This document shows positions 30,654-40,460 of a stretch of 64,000 nucleotides of DNA, piece after piece; position 1 is the first letter of the stretch, and each line of letters starts with the position of its first letter. Made by a program: the position numbers and the translations under genes. The notes beneath the pieces were generated by a model that made no database searches, was not told where the DNA came from, and saw nothing but the letters and a program-made list of their open reading frames with translations. Source of the DNA: Acidimicrobiaceae bacterium (lineage in GTDB: Bacteria > Actinomycetota > Acidimicrobiia > Acidimicrobiales > RAAP-2); contig PLON01000017.1 in the NCBI GenBank assembly GCA_003142095.1, forward strand, positions 66,651 to 130,650, in the 5' to 3' direction.

Positions 30654-33600
30654 CTCTTTACGACCCACGCGAGCGCTATGCGTTCGTCGTCGAGTTCGAG
30701 CGTTGTTCCCTCGCCCACTCCGGGAGTCGACTCGACCCGTAGCGCGAGTACTTCGCTCGCCAATGTGTCGAACCACTCACTGAGGTCGTCGAGACCAGTG
30801 ACGTGAAGCACGATGCGGTCGGCAACGTCGAGACCCGAGTTCTTTCGAAGGTCTTGGATCTGACGAACGACGTCGCGCAGGTAACCGCGGCGGCGAAGGT
30901 CGTCGTCGAGCGTGAGGTCTAGGGCCACCACCTCGGCGCCGTCTCTCGACACCGCGAATCCACCTTGACCCTTCACACGGAGTTCCAGATCCTCGCCGTT
31001 CAACTCGAAAGAACCGCTCGACAATGTGACAGTGACGCTCTCACCCGCTTCAAGAGCGCTCGCCGCGGTCGCGGCGTCGAGCGCAGCGAGGGCATTACGC
31101 AACTCCTTCACCGCTTCGCCCAGGCGCGGACCAACCGAGCGAAAGTTCGGCACGAGCTCGAACGACAGCACTTCGGCGAGTTCACGACCGTACTCCAGGT
31201 AATCGACGTTGAGCTCCTCTTCGACAACGCCGTCGGGGGGTCGTGGAGAGGTAGCCGGCAGGAACACGAGCGCTCTCGCCAAGGGCTGGCGAACTTTGAC
31301 GCCGGCTTCCGCACGAGCGGCACGCCCGAGCGACGTGAGGCGTCGCGCGACGGCCATCGACGCCTCGAGCTCTTCGTCGCGTCGCTCGAGCTGCGCGCGG
31401 GGCCAGTCCACCAGGTGCACTGAGTCAAAGTCATTGACTTGAAAAAGATCCTGGTAGAGACGCTCAGTGAGTAGCGGACAAAACGGCGCTAATAATAAGG
31501 TCACTCGCTTCAGGACTTCTAACAGCGTCGCTTGGGCGGCTAGCGAGTCCGAGGGCGGTGCCGTCGGGTCAGTACGCCAGAATCGGCGTCGACTACGACG
31601 CACGTACCAGTTCGACAGATCATCGATCAATTCGATGAGGGCGTCGGTTCCCCCGAGCGGTTCGTAGCCGTCGAGAGCGACCGTAACGGTCTCGGTGACG
31701 CTCTCCATGCGCGAAAGAATCCAGCGGTCGATGGCGCTGCGTTCGGTAAAGTCCGGAATGGCGGGGTCGTTCGGATCGAACTCGTTGAGTGACGCGTAAG
31801 TCGTAAAGAAACTGAACGTGTTCCAGAGAGTCGCCAAGGTTTCGCGCATCGACGAATCAATCGCGCCCAGACTCGCGCGCGTTGACGTCCACGGCGAACC
31901 TTGCGAAAACATCCACCAGCGAAGTGGGTCAGCGCCGCGCGTGTTGAGCACCTCCCAGGGATCAATGACGTTGCCGAGGGATTTGCTCATCTTTTTACCG
32001 GTTTCGTCCACGATGTGGCCGAGACACAGCACATGCTCGTAGGGCTTCGCACCAAAAACGAGGGTGTTGACCGCGAGCAGCGAATAGAACCAACCGCGTG
32101 TTTGATCGATGGCTTCCGCGATGAACTGCGCCGGGAACTGCAGCGCCTCTTCGCTGCCGGGCACGTGCGGGTAGCCCACTTGGGCGGCCGGCATGGAACC
32201 CGAGTCGAACCACGCGTCGATGACGGGCTCTACGCGGCGTGCTTCTTTCGCACACGTGGGACAGGCGAAGACGACCTCATCGATCTCGGGGCGGTGCGGC
32301 TCGAGGTCACTCAGGTCGCGACCGGTCAACGTCGACAGTTCGTCGCGTGAGGCCACGCAGGTGAGGTGTCCGTCGTCGCACCGCCAGATCGGCAGAGGTG
32401 TGCCCCAGTACCGATCGCGCGAGAGCGCCCAGTCAACGTTGTTGGCCAGCCATTCGCCCATACGTCCGTCGCGGATGTAGCCCGGGTGCCAGTCAATTCC
32501 TTGGTTCTCAGAGATCAGTTGCGCCTTGAACTGGCTCGTCGCAACGTACCAACTCGGCTTCGCCCAGTAGATCAAGACCGTCCCGCAGCGCCAGCAGTGC
32601 GGGACGGAGTGGGGGTAGTCGAATCGGCGAATCAACAGTCCGCGGCGCTCGAGTTCGTCGTTGATTTCGTGGTTGGTATCGCGGACGTGTTGGCCCTCAA
32701 GCCAGGAGACCGACGCGTTGAACGTTCCGTCGGGGCCGACAGGGTTCAATGTCGGCAGGCCATTCTCGCGAGCGACCTCTCGGTCGATCTCACCGAAACC
32801 GGGAGACTGGTGCACCAGTCCGGTGCCGTCTTCGACGGTGACGTAGTCCGCACCGACGACGTAATGGGTGTCGACTCCCTCGGGCAGCGCCACGTCATCA
32901 AAGGGACGTTCGTAGTGCAGGCCGAGCAGGCGACTACCGGGGAATGTCGCACTCGCCGATGCGTCCTCGCCAAAAACGGCCTTGACGAGGTCTTCGGCCA
33001 CGACGACGCCGTCAACGACGGCGTAGATCAGGTCGGGATTAACGGCGACGGCGACGTTGGAGATCAGTGTCCACGGTGTCGTGGTCCAGACCGCCAGGTG
33101 CGTCGCTCGGCCGAGATCGTCGCGCGCGCCCGCGTCGGTGAGACGAAAGCGGACGTAGGCGCTTTCGTCCGTTTCGTCGGTGTAGACGCCGGGTTGGCCG
33201 AGTTCGTGCGACGACAGACCGGTCTCGCAGCGTGGACAGTACGGCACGACCTTGAAATCCTCGTAGAGCAGCCCGCGATCAAAGAGTTGCTTGAGGTGCC
33301 ACCACACCGACTCCACGTAGGAGGGGTGGTACGTGTAATACGCGTGCTCGGTGTCGATCCAGTACCCGATGCGTGCGGTCAGGCGTTCGAACTCCTCGAC
33401 ATGAGTGAGCACCGATTCACGACAGAGCCGCGCGAACTCCGCGATGCCCACGCGCTCTTCAATCTCTTTTTTACCGGAGACGCCGAGTTGCTTTTCCACC
33501 TGCACCTCGACGGGGAGCCCGTGCGTGTCCCAGCCGGCGCGACGCGCCACGAAGCGACCCTGCATCGTCTGATAGCGACAGAAGAGGTCCTTGTAAACCC

Positions 33601-33784
33601 GGGCCCAGACGTGATGAAGGCCCGGCAGACCGTTCGCGGTCGGCGGACCCTCATAAAACACCCACGGGTCGCAACCCTTTCGCAGCGTGACGGACCGCTC
33701 GAAGACGTCGTTCGCCTTCCAACGTGCGAGTTCGGCCTCCTCGATGGCCACAAACTCGAGTTCGGCGCTGACCGGGCGAAACAT
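30650..33784 (-). CDS. ileS: Isoleucyl-tRNA synthetase, eukaryal-like type 2
   Basis: 1044-residue class I synthetase. The HIGH-equivalent motif is in PPTANGLPGLHHVWARV and KMSKS is at about residue 595 (DETGKKMSKSLGN). The editing domain contains WTTTPWTLISNVAVAV. The anticodon-domain wording DLSNWYVRRSRRRFWRT and the long C terminus mark the type 2 (eukaryal-like) lineage, many members of which tolerate mupirocin. Strong AAGGAG before ATG 33784 and TACGAT (33809-33814) as probable -10 give a leader of under 20 nt, so there is no room for a T-box. Confidence 0.96.
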   Translation of the reverse strand: MFRPVSAELEFVAIEEAELARWKANDVFERSVTLRKGCDPWVFYEGPPTANGLPGLHHVWARVYKDLFCRYQTMQGRFVARRAGWDTHGLPVEVQVEKQLGVSGKKEIEERVGIAEFARLCRESVLTHVEEFERLTARIGYWIDTEHAYYTYHPSYVESVWWHLKQLFDRGLLYEDFKVVPYCPRCETGLSSHELGQPGVYTDETDESAYVRFRLTDAGARDDLGRATHLAVWTTTPWTLISNVAVAVNPDLIYAVVDGVVVAEDLVKAVFGEDASASATFPGSRLLGLHYERPFDDVALPEGVDTHYVVGADYVTVEDGTGLVHQSPGFGEIDREVARENGLPTLNPVGPDGTFNASVSWLEGQHVRDTNHEINDELERRGLLIRRFDYPHSVPHCWRCGTVLIYWAKPSWYVATSQFKAQLISENQGIDWHPGYIRDGRMGEWLANNVDWALSRDRYWGTPLPIWRCDDGHLTCVASRDELSTLTGRDLSDLEPHRPEIDEVVFACPTCAKEARRVEPVIDAWFDSGSMPAAQVGYPHVPGSEEALQFPAQFIAEAIDQTRGWFYSLLAVNTLVFGAKPYEHVLCLGHIVDETGKKMSKSLGNVIDPWEVLNTRGADPLRWWMFSQGSPWTSTRASLGAIDSSMRETLATLWNTFSFFTTYASLNEFDPNDPAIPDFTERSAIDRWILSRMESVTETVTVALDGYEPLGGTDALIELIDDLSNWYVRRSRRRFWRTDPTAPPSDSLAAQATLLEVLKRVTLLLAPFCPLLTERLYQDLFQVNDFDSVHLVDWPRAQLERRDEELEASMAVARRLTSLGRAARAEAGVKVRQPLARALVFLPATSPRPPDGVVEEELNVDYLEYGRELAEVLSFELVPNFRSVGPRLGEAVKELRNALAALDAATAASALEAGESVTVTLSSGSFELNGEDLELRVKGQGGFAVSRDGAEVVALDLTLDDDLRRRGYLRDVVRQIQDLRKNSGLDVADRIVLHVTGLDDLSEWFDTLASEVLALRVESTPGVGEGTTLELDDERIALAWVVKS

Positions 33785-33858
33785 GGATCTCCTTCAATGA
33801 ACTCTCACATCGTAGTGAACGAGATGAACGCCGCAGTCCGACCTCTACTGTGTGAACC

Positions 33859-34332
33859 GTGTCCGAAATCATCATCGACGATGAACTCATTACGACCCAC
33901 GGGGCACTGAGCGTCTACCACGCGTCGATCGACGAACTGAATCGGCGCTATGGCGGGAGCGAAGAGGACCGGCACCTCCACGTCGAAGAGTTAATGAGGC
34001 CACTGGGAACATTCCTTGTCGCGCGTCGAGACGGACACCCCATCGGCGGTGTTGGTCTACGACCGATTGGCAATCCCGCGCTGAGCATCAGCGAGATCAA
34101 ACGACTCTGGGTACGCCCCGACCAACGCCGCCTCGGCATCGGCCTTCAACTCATGGCTCGCGCGGAAGAACGCGCCCGTGAGATTGGCTATCGCCAGATC
34201 TATCTCGAATCGGGGTACGCCCAACCCGAAGCTCTCGAGCTCTACCGCACCAACGGCTGGATCTCGGTCGAAGAGTACCCACCCGGCGTTCACTCCTACC
34301 CGCTCGCGAATCGTTTCATGAAACTGCTTTAA
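33859..34332 (+). CDS. GNAT-family N-acetyltransferase
   Basis: 157 residues. The core is GHPIGGVGLRP, then IKRLWVRPDQRRLGIGLQLMARAEERAREIGYRQIYLESG (motif A, acetyl-CoA binding) and YRTNGWISVEEYP (motif B). Acceptor unknown. GTG 33859 lies 7 nt after TACTGT (33846-33851), so it is probably leaderless. It is divergent from ileS and converges on the HAD phosphatase, overlapping by 4 nt. Confidence 0.87.
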   Translation: MSEIIIDDELITTHGALSVYHASIDELNRRYGGSEEDRHLHVEELMRPLGTFLVARRDGHPIGGVGLRPIGNPALSISEIKRLWVRPDQRRLGIGLQLMARAEERAREIGYRQIYLESGYAQPEALELYRTNGWISVEEYPPGVHSYPLANRFMKLL

Positions 34333-34988
34333 ACGAAGTGCTCGTCGAGCCAACTCGGTGACAGTTCCTCTAGCGAACTCAGTACAAGGTCGGCGAGGGC
34401 AAACTCCGGCCGCGCTACGTCCTCGCTCGTCGGTACCGCAATCACCGTCATCGTCGCGGACTTGGCGGCCAGGACGCCCGCGGCCGAGTCTTCGATCACG
34501 AGACAGGCGGTTGGCGCTACGCCGAGAGTGAGCGCGGCGCTCAGAAAGACACCGGGGTGGGGCTTGCCGTACGGTTCAAACTCCGCTGAGTGAATCGCGG
34601 CGAAGCGATCGAAGAGGCCGAAGTGCTTGAGGCAGCGAACAATGAGCGCCATCGGCGTCGAACTCGCGAGAGCGAGGGGACCGCGCGCTCCGGTGAGATC
34701 GAGCGCGCGTTCGGCGCCCGGCAGTAGTCGTCCTTCGGTCTCGACGAGTTCGCCAACGCGCGAGAGCAACATGTCGACGACGTCATCCTCCGAAGGACCG
34801 CTCCACGGATAGAGAGAGAACCAGAACCGCACGACCTCGTTGACGTACATGCCCTTCGTGGAGCGACTTTTCGCGTCACCCAGGGGGACGCCGAGAGATC
34901 CGAAAATCTCCACTTCCGCCTTATGCCAGAGAATTTCGGAGTCCAGCAACAGCCCGTCCATGTCAAACAGCGTCGCTCGAAGTGTCAC
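34329..34988 (-). CDS. HAD-superfamily sugar-phosphatase, YniC/HxpB-like
   Basis: 219 residues. HAD motif I is FDMDGLLLDSE, motif II Ser/Thr in LALASST, motif III Lys in YGKPHPGVF, and motif IV in CLVIEDSAAGV. The cap region LWHKAEVEIFGSLGVPL and RFWFSLYPWSGPSEDDVVDMLL is very close to the hexitol phosphatase B / 2-deoxyglucose-6-phosphatase (YniC) group. Start at GTG 34988 (MTLRATLFDMDG), with an AAAGG site; further upstream codons have no support. Divergent from an acetyltransferase gene. Confidence 0.87.
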   Translation of the reverse strand: MTLRATLFDMDGLLLDSEILWHKAEVEIFGSLGVPLGDAKSRSTKGMYVNEVVRFWFSLYPWSGPSEDDVVDMLLSRVGELVETEGRLLPGAERALDLTGARGPLALASSTPMALIVRCLKHFGLFDRFAAIHSAEFEPYGKPHPGVFLSAALTLGVAPTACLVIEDSAAGVLAAKSATMTVIAVPTSEDVARPEFALADLVLSSLEELSPSWLDEHFV

Positions 34989-35025
34989 CGCACAACCTTT
35001 ACACACGTCGCGTTACCGTGAATCC

Positions 35026-35952
35026 ATGATCGTGCGTCGTTTGGAGCCTCACGACATTGATCGCGTGGTTGAACGAGTGAAAGAGCGCCTCTCGCTCGAC
35101 GCGCGACGCCACGAGCTGGTCAATCCCAATTTCTCGAAACAACACTTCGCCGAAGCCCTCGCGCACGCAACGAATCAAACGTGGGTCGCCGAGGACGCGG
35201 GCGACATCGTCGGTCACCTCTACGGGGCGCTCCTCGAAAGCTCCGAGTACGGCAAGGGCGCCTGGGTCGGGCCCGACGGTGTTTCGTTCGATAGTCCCGA
35301 GGTCCTCGACGCGCTTTACGCCGAAGCGGGCCTCGCGTGGATTGAAAATGAGGCCGTCGAACACTACGCCTGGATCTTCGACGACGTCGTTGACACGACC
35401 CCCTGGTACGAGCTGGGATTCGCGCGTATGCACGCAAGAGGCGTCCTAGCCTTGCGCGGTCGTCGTGAAGAAGCGTGGCCGCTCGGCTACTCGCTGCGCC
35501 ACGGTGGACCCGATGACTTAGAAATCGCTCTTCAACTCGACCACATTCTCGACGAGGCACAACAACGCGGTCCGAGCTTCTCGCTCTTTGTTGAACACGC
35601 CTCACGGCCCGAAGAGATGTTGGACACGTTGGAAGATCCCGACGTTCGCCACTACGTTGTGGAATACGACGGCGACGCCGTGGCCCAGTGCATTACGTTC
35701 CCCTTAGATCCACGGCGTGGATCTTTCGATGACACCATGCACGTAAGTGCCCTCGCGGTTCGTCCGGAACACGAACACCGAGGCGTCGCTCAGGCCCTCG
35801 TGCGCCGAGCGCTCAACGACGCGGAATCCGCGGGTTTTCGATACGCCGAGACGAACTGGCGCGTCGCGAATCACCGCGCCGCACACTTCTGGCAGCGCTA
35901 CGGCTTTCGCACCACCTACGTGCGGTTACACCGCACGATCGGCGCCGGTTAG
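35026..35952 (+). CDS. Tandem-GNAT N-acetyltransferase
   Basis: 308 residues with two GNAT-like halves. The N-terminal one (about 1-145) is divergent (TWVAEDAGDIVGHLYGALLES) and lacks a clear motif A; the C-terminal one has MHVSALAVRPEHEHRGVAQALVRRALNDAESAGFRYAETNWRVANHRAAHFWQRYGFR, a full acetyl-CoA site. The layout recalls MshD-like double-GNAT enzymes, but similarity is not enough to assign mycothiol synthase. ATG 35026 lies 6 nt after TACCGT (35014-35019), so it is probably leaderless. Confidence 0.82.
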   Translation: MIVRRLEPHDIDRVVERVKERLSLDARRHELVNPNFSKQHFAEALAHATNQTWVAEDAGDIVGHLYGALLESSEYGKGAWVGPDGVSFDSPEVLDALYAEAGLAWIENEAVEHYAWIFDDVVDTTPWYELGFARMHARGVLALRGRREEAWPLGYSLRHGGPDDLEIALQLDHILDEAQQRGPSFSLFVEHASRPEEMLDTLEDPDVRHYVVEYDGDAVAQCITFPLDPRRGSFDDTMHVSALAVRPEHEHRGVAQALVRRALNDAESAGFRYAETNWRVANHRAAHFWQRYGFRTTYVRLHRTIGAG

Positions 35953-36431
35953 TCCAGGTCCGACTCGATCGCGACCATGAGCTTCGGGTCGTCGGGGGTC
36001 ACCTGGGGCGCGAAACGCATGACCGAACCGTCACGTCCCACAAGGAACTTCTCGAAGTTCCAGCGCACGTCGCCGCTGTAGCCGTCTTGATCGGGCACCT
36101 TTTCGAGTTCGGCGTAGATCGGGCTCTGGTGCTCACCGTTGACGTCGATCTTTTCGAACAACGGAAACGTGACGCCATAGGTCGTCGAGCAGAAAGTCTG
36201 GATCTCGTCGGCGCTACCGGGCTCTTGCTCGCCAAACTGATTGCAGGGAAAACCAACGACGGAGAATCCTCGCGCGGCATAAAGCTTTTGCAAGTTTTCA
36301 AGTCCCTCGTACTGAGGCGTCAGGCCGCACTTCGACGCGACGTTCACGATGAGGATGGTTTCACCCTTGAAGGGAGCGAGCGAACTCGGATCGCCCGCGA
36401 GGGTCTTGATGGGGGTTTCGTAGATACTCAT
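35949..36431 (-). CDS. Glutathione-peroxidase-family thiol peroxidase
   Basis: 160 residues. Peroxidatic C35 is in VASKCGLTPQYEGL; FPCNQFGEQEP and RWNFEKFLV supply the catalytic Gln, Trp and Asn. The second Cys in FPCNQF and the lack of a selenocysteine codon suggest a thioredoxin-dependent enzyme, as for most bacterial Gpx proteins. ATG 36431 lies 7 nt after TAGGGT (36439-36444). Divergent from the quinone oxidoreductase, which shares the 44-bp promoter region. Confidence 0.92.
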   Translation of the reverse strand: MSIYETPIKTLAGDPSSLAPFKGETILIVNVASKCGLTPQYEGLENLQKLYAARGFSVVGFPCNQFGEQEPGSADEIQTFCSTTYGVTFPLFEKIDVNGEHQSPIYAELEKVPDQDGYSGDVRWNFEKFLVGRDGSVMRFAPQVTPDDPKLMVAIESDLD

Positions 36432-36475
36432 AATCCAGACCCTATTGGTGAGTGCGTGCGACGTAGGCTCGGGCC

Positions 36476-37438
36476 GTGCGAGCCCTTACAATCGTCGAGA
36501 ATTCGTTGAAAATTGAAGAGCGTCCGACGCCCGAGCCGGGACCCTACGACGTGGTCGTCGAGGTGCACGCGGCCGGCATCAACGCCGCCGATCTGATGCA
36601 ACGCGCCGGCTTCTATCCCGCTCCCCCCGGCTGGCCCGATGACATCCCGGGCATGGAACTCGCGGGTGTCGTGGTGGCCGTTGGTGATCGCGTCGTCGAA
36701 CCACTGATGCATCGTCGAGTGTGCTCTCTCGCGGGCGGTGGGGCGCAGGCCACTCACTGCGCCGTGCCGAGCGAACACCTGCTATTCCTGCCCGATCACG
36801 TCTCCTTCGACGAGGCCGGAGGCTTCGCCGAAGCCTTCACCACCGCCTACGACGCACTCGCCACTCAAGGCCTCGTCCGCGAGGGCCAGCGGGTCCTCAT
36901 CTCGGGCGCCGCCGGCGGCGTGGGCGTTGCCGGCGTCCAAATCGCGCACGCTCTCGGCGCGCAGGTCGTCGCCGTCACGCGAGACGATCAGTTTCACGCG
37001 GCTCTTCGCGAGCTCGGAGCGTCGGAGACCATCACTCTTGACGAAGTGACATCGATCGCGGGCGTCGACGTCGTGCTCGAGCTACTGGGTGCCGCTCATC
37101 TCAGCCGAGCGTTTGAGGTTCTCAATCCCTTCGCTCGCATCGTCGTGATCGGAGTCGGTGCCGGCAGTCGCGTCGAGGTCAATCTGTTGCAGTTCATGTC
37201 GAACCGACTCACGCTGACGGGCTCGACGCTGCGCTCGAGGTCGCGCGAAGAGAAAACGAAAGTGGCTCGACTCGTGGGCGACGCGCTCGTGCCACGCTGG
37301 AGTGCGGGCGAGTTCGTGGTACCGCTCGCAAAAGTGTTCGACTTCGACGACGCGGACGCCGCCTACGAGTACTTCGCCCAACCGGGCAAGTTCGGCAAGG
37401 TGGTCTTGAATCTCGAGGGCGATGCACCGTTAGGTTGA
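36476..37438 (+). CDS. Zinc-independent NADPH:quinone oxidoreductase (medium-chain dehydrogenase)
   Basis: 320 residues. The GroES-like N-terminal part is VHAAGINAADLMQRAGFYPAPPGWPDDIPGMELAGVV, and the Rossmann domain motif is ISGAAGGVGVAGVQIAHALGA. The structural and catalytic zinc ligands of alcohol dehydrogenases are absent, which fits the QOR/zeta-crystallin class. GTG 36476 lies 6 nt after TAGGCT (36464-36469). Co-oriented with the small DUF5522-type gene 4 nt downstream. Confidence 0.9.
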   Translation: MRALTIVENSLKIEERPTPEPGPYDVVVEVHAAGINAADLMQRAGFYPAPPGWPDDIPGMELAGVVVAVGDRVVEPLMHRRVCSLAGGGAQATHCAVPSEHLLFLPDHVSFDEAGGFAEAFTTAYDALATQGLVREGQRVLISGAAGGVGVAGVQIAHALGAQVVAVTRDDQFHAALRELGASETITLDEVTSIAGVDVVLELLGAAHLSRAFEVLNPFARIVVIGVGAGSRVEVNLLQFMSNRLTLTGSTLRSRSREEKTKVARLVGDALVPRWSAGEFVVPLAKVFDFDDADAAYEYFAQPGKFGKVVLNLEGDAPLG

Positions 37439-37442
37439 GCAC

Positions 37443-37661
37443 ATGTTCGGTGCTATCCCCCGTCCCGACCCGTCACGGTGCGATCCCACACGAGACGACT
37501 ATGAGGACATCATCCGCGCCCACGAACTCGCCGTCGCCGAGGGCCGAGCGACCTATCGAGACCCGAGCACGGGTCTACAGGTACTGACGGTCGCGACGCA
37601 CCTCGCACGCGGTACGTGTTGCGACAGCGGATGTCGCCACTGCCCCTTTCTAGAGCAGTGA
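37443..37661 (+). CDS. Small Cys-rich protein, DUF5522-like
   Basis: 72 residues with RDDYEDIIRAHELAVAEGRATYRDPSTGLQVLT and a C-terminal GTCCDSGCRHCPF cluster that looks metal-binding. The combination matches the DUF5522 family of unknown function. ATG 37443 lies 6 nt after TAGGTT (37431-37436) inside the end of the oxidoreductase gene, so it may have its own leaderless promoter. The 3' end overlaps alanine dehydrogenase by 12 nt. Confidence 0.8.
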   Translation: MFGAIPRPDPSRCDPTRDDYEDIIRAHELAVAEGRATYRDPSTGLQVLTVATHLARGTCCDSGCRHCPFLEQ

Positions 37662-38768
37662 ACGAAGTGGCGTGTAGGCCATGTCCAGCGCCTCGGCGAC
37701 GGGTCCGTACGTCACTTTGCCGTTGACGACGTTGACACCTTCGGCTAATGCGTCGTCGGCCAGCACCGCTTCGCGCCAGCCGTGTCGCGCGAGTTCTAAG
37801 ACGTAGGGCAGCGTCGCGTTGGAAAGCGCCTTCGTCGACGTCGCGGGCACCGCGCCGGGCATGTTCCCCACACAGTAGAAGATCGAACCGTTGACCTCGA
37901 ACGTCGGATTCGAGTGGGTCGTCGGACGCGTCGCCTCGAAGCAGCCACCCTGGTCGACCGAGATGTCCACCAAGACGGATCCTTCGCGCATACGCGCGAC
38001 GAGTTCATTGCTGACGAGCTTCGGGGCCTTCGCGCCGACCACTAAGACCGCGCCAATGACGATGTCGGCCCATATGCACGCCTCCTCAATCGCGAGCGTC
38101 GACGACGCGATCGTCTCGACACGACCGTCAAAATGGATGTCCACTTGACGAAGCCGTTCAAGGTTGCGGTCGAGAACCTTGACGTCGGCGTGTAGTCCGG
38201 CCGCCATCGTCGCCGCGGCGAGACCCGAGACGCCCGCGCCGATGACGACGACGTTCGCGGGTGCTACTCCGGGCACGCCCGCGATCAGCGTGCCGTGACC
38301 TCCACCGGGACGCATCAAGTGGTGCGCACCCATCAAGGTCGCCATGCGACCCGCTACTTCGCTCATTGGCGTCAGCAACGGCAAGGAGTTGTCACTGAGA
38401 CGCACGGTTTCGTAGGCAATGGCCACGTTGTTCGCCGCGACGAGCGCGTCGGTGCACTCGCGCGATGCGGCCAGGTGCAGATACGTAAAGAGCACCTGGT
38501 TCTTCTTCGCCTCGAGCCGCTTGTACTCGTCGGCGATGGGCTCTTTCACCTTCAGCAATAGATCGCTCTCGCTCCAGACGTCGTCGACGTCGTCAACGAT
38601 GGTGGCGCCGCTGGCCTCGTAGTCGGTGTCGCTGATGGACGATCCCACTCCCGCACCACGCTCGACCAGAACGCGGTGACCCGCGCCGGTCAACTCCCTC
38701 GCTCCCGCGGGCGTCAACGAGACGCGATTCTCGTCCTTTTTGATTTCCGTGACTACGCCGATGATCAT
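37650..38768 (-). CDS. ald: Alanine dehydrogenase Ald
   Basis: Reversible NAD-dependent deamination of L-alanine to pyruvate and ammonia. 372 residues with IGVVTEIKKDENRVSLTPAG at the N terminus (substrate Arg), KVKEPIADEYKRL, FTYLHLAA, the Rossmann motif VIGAGVSGLAAATMAAGL, and DISVDQGGCFEATRPTTHSNPTF. AGAGGAGAAG precedes the ATG. The nearby Lrp/AsnC regulator at 40.5 kb and the pyruvate-linked aminotransferase suggest Ald could recycle alanine formed during amine transamination. Confidence 0.96.
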   Translation of the reverse strand: MIIGVVTEIKKDENRVSLTPAGARELTGAGHRVLVERGAGVGSSISDTDYEASGATIVDDVDDVWSESDLLLKVKEPIADEYKRLEAKKNQVLFTYLHLAASRECTDALVAANNVAIAYETVRLSDNSLPLLTPMSEVAGRMATLMGAHHLMRPGGGHGTLIAGVPGVAPANVVVIGAGVSGLAAATMAAGLHADVKVLDRNLERLRQVDIHFDGRVETIASSTLAIEEACIWADIVIGAVLVVGAKAPKLVSNELVARMREGSVLVDISVDQGGCFEATRPTTHSNPTFEVNGSIFYCVGNMPGAVPATSTKALSNATLPYVLELARHGWREAVLADDALAEGVNVVNGKVTYGPVAEALDMAYTPLRSLL

Positions 38769-38837
38769 CGTTGATCTTCTCCTCTGTCAGGCCGTCTCTA
38801 CGCTAACCACTCTGTGGACATCGCGCGGTAGGGCGAA

Positions 38838-40265
38838 TTAAACCTCGATGTTGTGCATCACGTGCTTGATGCGCGTGTAGTCTTCGAATCCGTACACCGA
38901 GAGGTCCTTGCCGTAGCCGGACCTTTTGAAACCACCGTGAGGCATTTCGGCGACAAGAGGAATGTGAGTGTTGATCCACACGCAACCAAAATCGAGGTCG
39001 CGCGCAAAGCGCATCGCTCGTCCGTGGTCCTTCGTCCACACCGACGACGCCAGTCCGTAGTCGACCCCGTTGGCCCACGTGAGGGCCTCGGCCTCGTCGG
39101 AGAACTGCTGAACGGTGATGACCGGACCGAAGATCTCGCTCTGAATCATCTCGTCGTCTTGGCGCAAGCCCGCCACGACCGTCGGCGAGATGAAGTATCC
39201 GTCGCGATCGAGCGCCGAGCCGCCGGCCGCGATCGAGGCGTGCTGGGGCGTGCGTTCTAGGAATCCCTGAATGCGCTCGAACTGTGAGCGGTTGTTGACG
39301 GCCCCGAACAGCGCGTCGTCGTTATCGGGTGCGCCGACCACGGCGTTGTTCGCCTGTTCCACGAGGGCGTCGACGAAATCGCCGTAGACCCCCGCTCCCG
39401 CGAGCACTCGCGTCGCCGCGGTGCAGTCCTGTCCCGCGTTGAAGTACCCCGCGACGGCAATCGCTTCCACCGCGCTCGCGATATCCACGTCGTCAAAGAC
39501 CACGACCGGCGCCTTACCGCCCAGCTCGAGGTGCACGCGCTTCACGTCCTTCGCGGCCGATCCCGCCACTTCAATTCCGGCGCGTACCGATCCCGTGATC
39601 GACACCATCGCCGGTACGGGGTGCTCGACGAGAAGTCGGCCCGTGCCACGGTCACCGCACACGACATTGAAGACACCTTCGGGGAGAACTTGGGCCATCA
39701 GTCCGGCCATGTAGAGGGTGGAAGCGGGCGTCGAATCGCCGGGCTTTAAGACCATGGTGTTACCGGCCGCTATCGCCGGTGCCCACTTCCAGACGGCCAT
39801 CATCATCGGGTAGTTCCACGGCGTCACGGCGGCGCAGACACCAACCGGCTCACGGCGCACGTAGCTCGTCATGCCCTCCATGTACTCACCCGCGCCGCGA
39901 CCTTCCAAAAGACGCGCGGCGCCCGCGAAAAAGCGGATCTGGTCGACCATCGGAGGAATCTCTTCGCTCATCGTCATCGCGATGATCTTGCCGGTGTTCT
40001 CTGCTTCAATGGCGACGAGTTCTTCGGCGTTCGCCTCGAGCAGATCGGCGATCTTAAGTAACGCGTGCGAACGCTGCGAGGGCGTCGTGCGCTTCCACGA
40101 GGTGAACGCTTTCGCCGCGACGGTGATCGCGTTATTGACATCGTTGGCGTTCGAGACGGGCATCTCCGCGAAAGGTTGTCCCGTCGCGGGGTTCATCAAT
40201 TCCGCGTACGAGCCGCTCTGTGGGGCGACCGATTCGCCCCCGATGAAGTTGGCCAAACGACGCAT
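38838..40265 (-). CDS. Aldehyde dehydrogenase, gamma-aminobutyraldehyde dehydrogenase-like
   Basis: 475 residues. [27 protein letters not shown], the catalytic Glu in LELGGKAPV, the Cys in [12 protein letters not shown] and SEIFGPV are in place. NFIGGESV and the [29 protein letters not shown] stretch fit the PatD/YdcW-type 4-aminobutyraldehyde dehydrogenases. An AGGAGG site lies 7 nt from the ATG. Divergent from the Lrp regulator and facing the aminotransferase that would produce its substrate. Confidence 0.88.
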   Translation of the reverse strand: MRRLANFIGGESVAPQSGSYAELMNPATGQPFAEMPVSNANDVNNAITVAAKAFTSWKRTTPSQRSHALLKIADLLEANAEELVAIEAENTGKIIAMTMSEEIPPMVDQIRFFAGAARLLEGRGAGEYMEGMTSYVRREPVGVCAAVTPWNYPMMMAVWKWAPAIAAGNTMVLKPGDSTPASTLYMAGLMAQVLPEGVFNVVCGDRGTGRLLVEHPVPAMVSITGSVRAGIEVAGSAAKDVKRVHLELGGKAPVVVFDDVDIASAVEAIAVAGYFNAGQDCTAATRVLAGAGVYGDFVDALVEQANNAVVGAPDNDDALFGAVNNRSQFERIQGFLERTPQHASIAAGGSALDRDGYFISPTVVAGLRQDDEMIQSEIFGPVITVQQFSDEAEALTWANGVDYGLASSVWTKDHGRAMRFARDLDFGCVWINTHIPLVAEMPHGGFKRSGYGKDLSVYGFEDYTRIKHVMHNIEV

Positions 40266-40460
40266 AAACCCCTCCTAGATTCGCACTGCTTCTTTGCAAC
40301 GCACCTCGCCACTCTGCCAGAGATTACTTAGGCTCTGCAACTGAAAGTGAGGGAATGAGGCTCTTTTATGACAAATTACGACTCATTCCGTCGCGAAACC
40401 TGCTTATACTGTCCGTATCCGTAGTCTGGAGCCGTTAGGTAACCAGCTTAGGAACAACCA
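40266..40460. promoter_or_regulatory. Divergent regulatory region of the amine-catabolic cluster
   Basis: This 195-bp gap separates the aldehyde dehydrogenase and Lrp genes. TATACT at 40405-40410 is a good -10 candidate for lrp. The AT-rich stretch around 40360-40385 is where Lrp-type regulators often bind, but I cannot point to a clear palindrome. Confidence 0.45.

Noticed and set aside
33785..33858. T-box riboswitch upstream of ileS
   Set aside because: Only 74 bp separate the divergent genes and the likely leader is under 20 nt, too short for a T-box.
32366..33910. 514-codon plus-strand open frame opposite ileS
   Set aside because: Antisense to an intact isoleucyl-tRNA synthetase with all signature motifs; low-complexity Arg/Val composition typical of a shadow frame.
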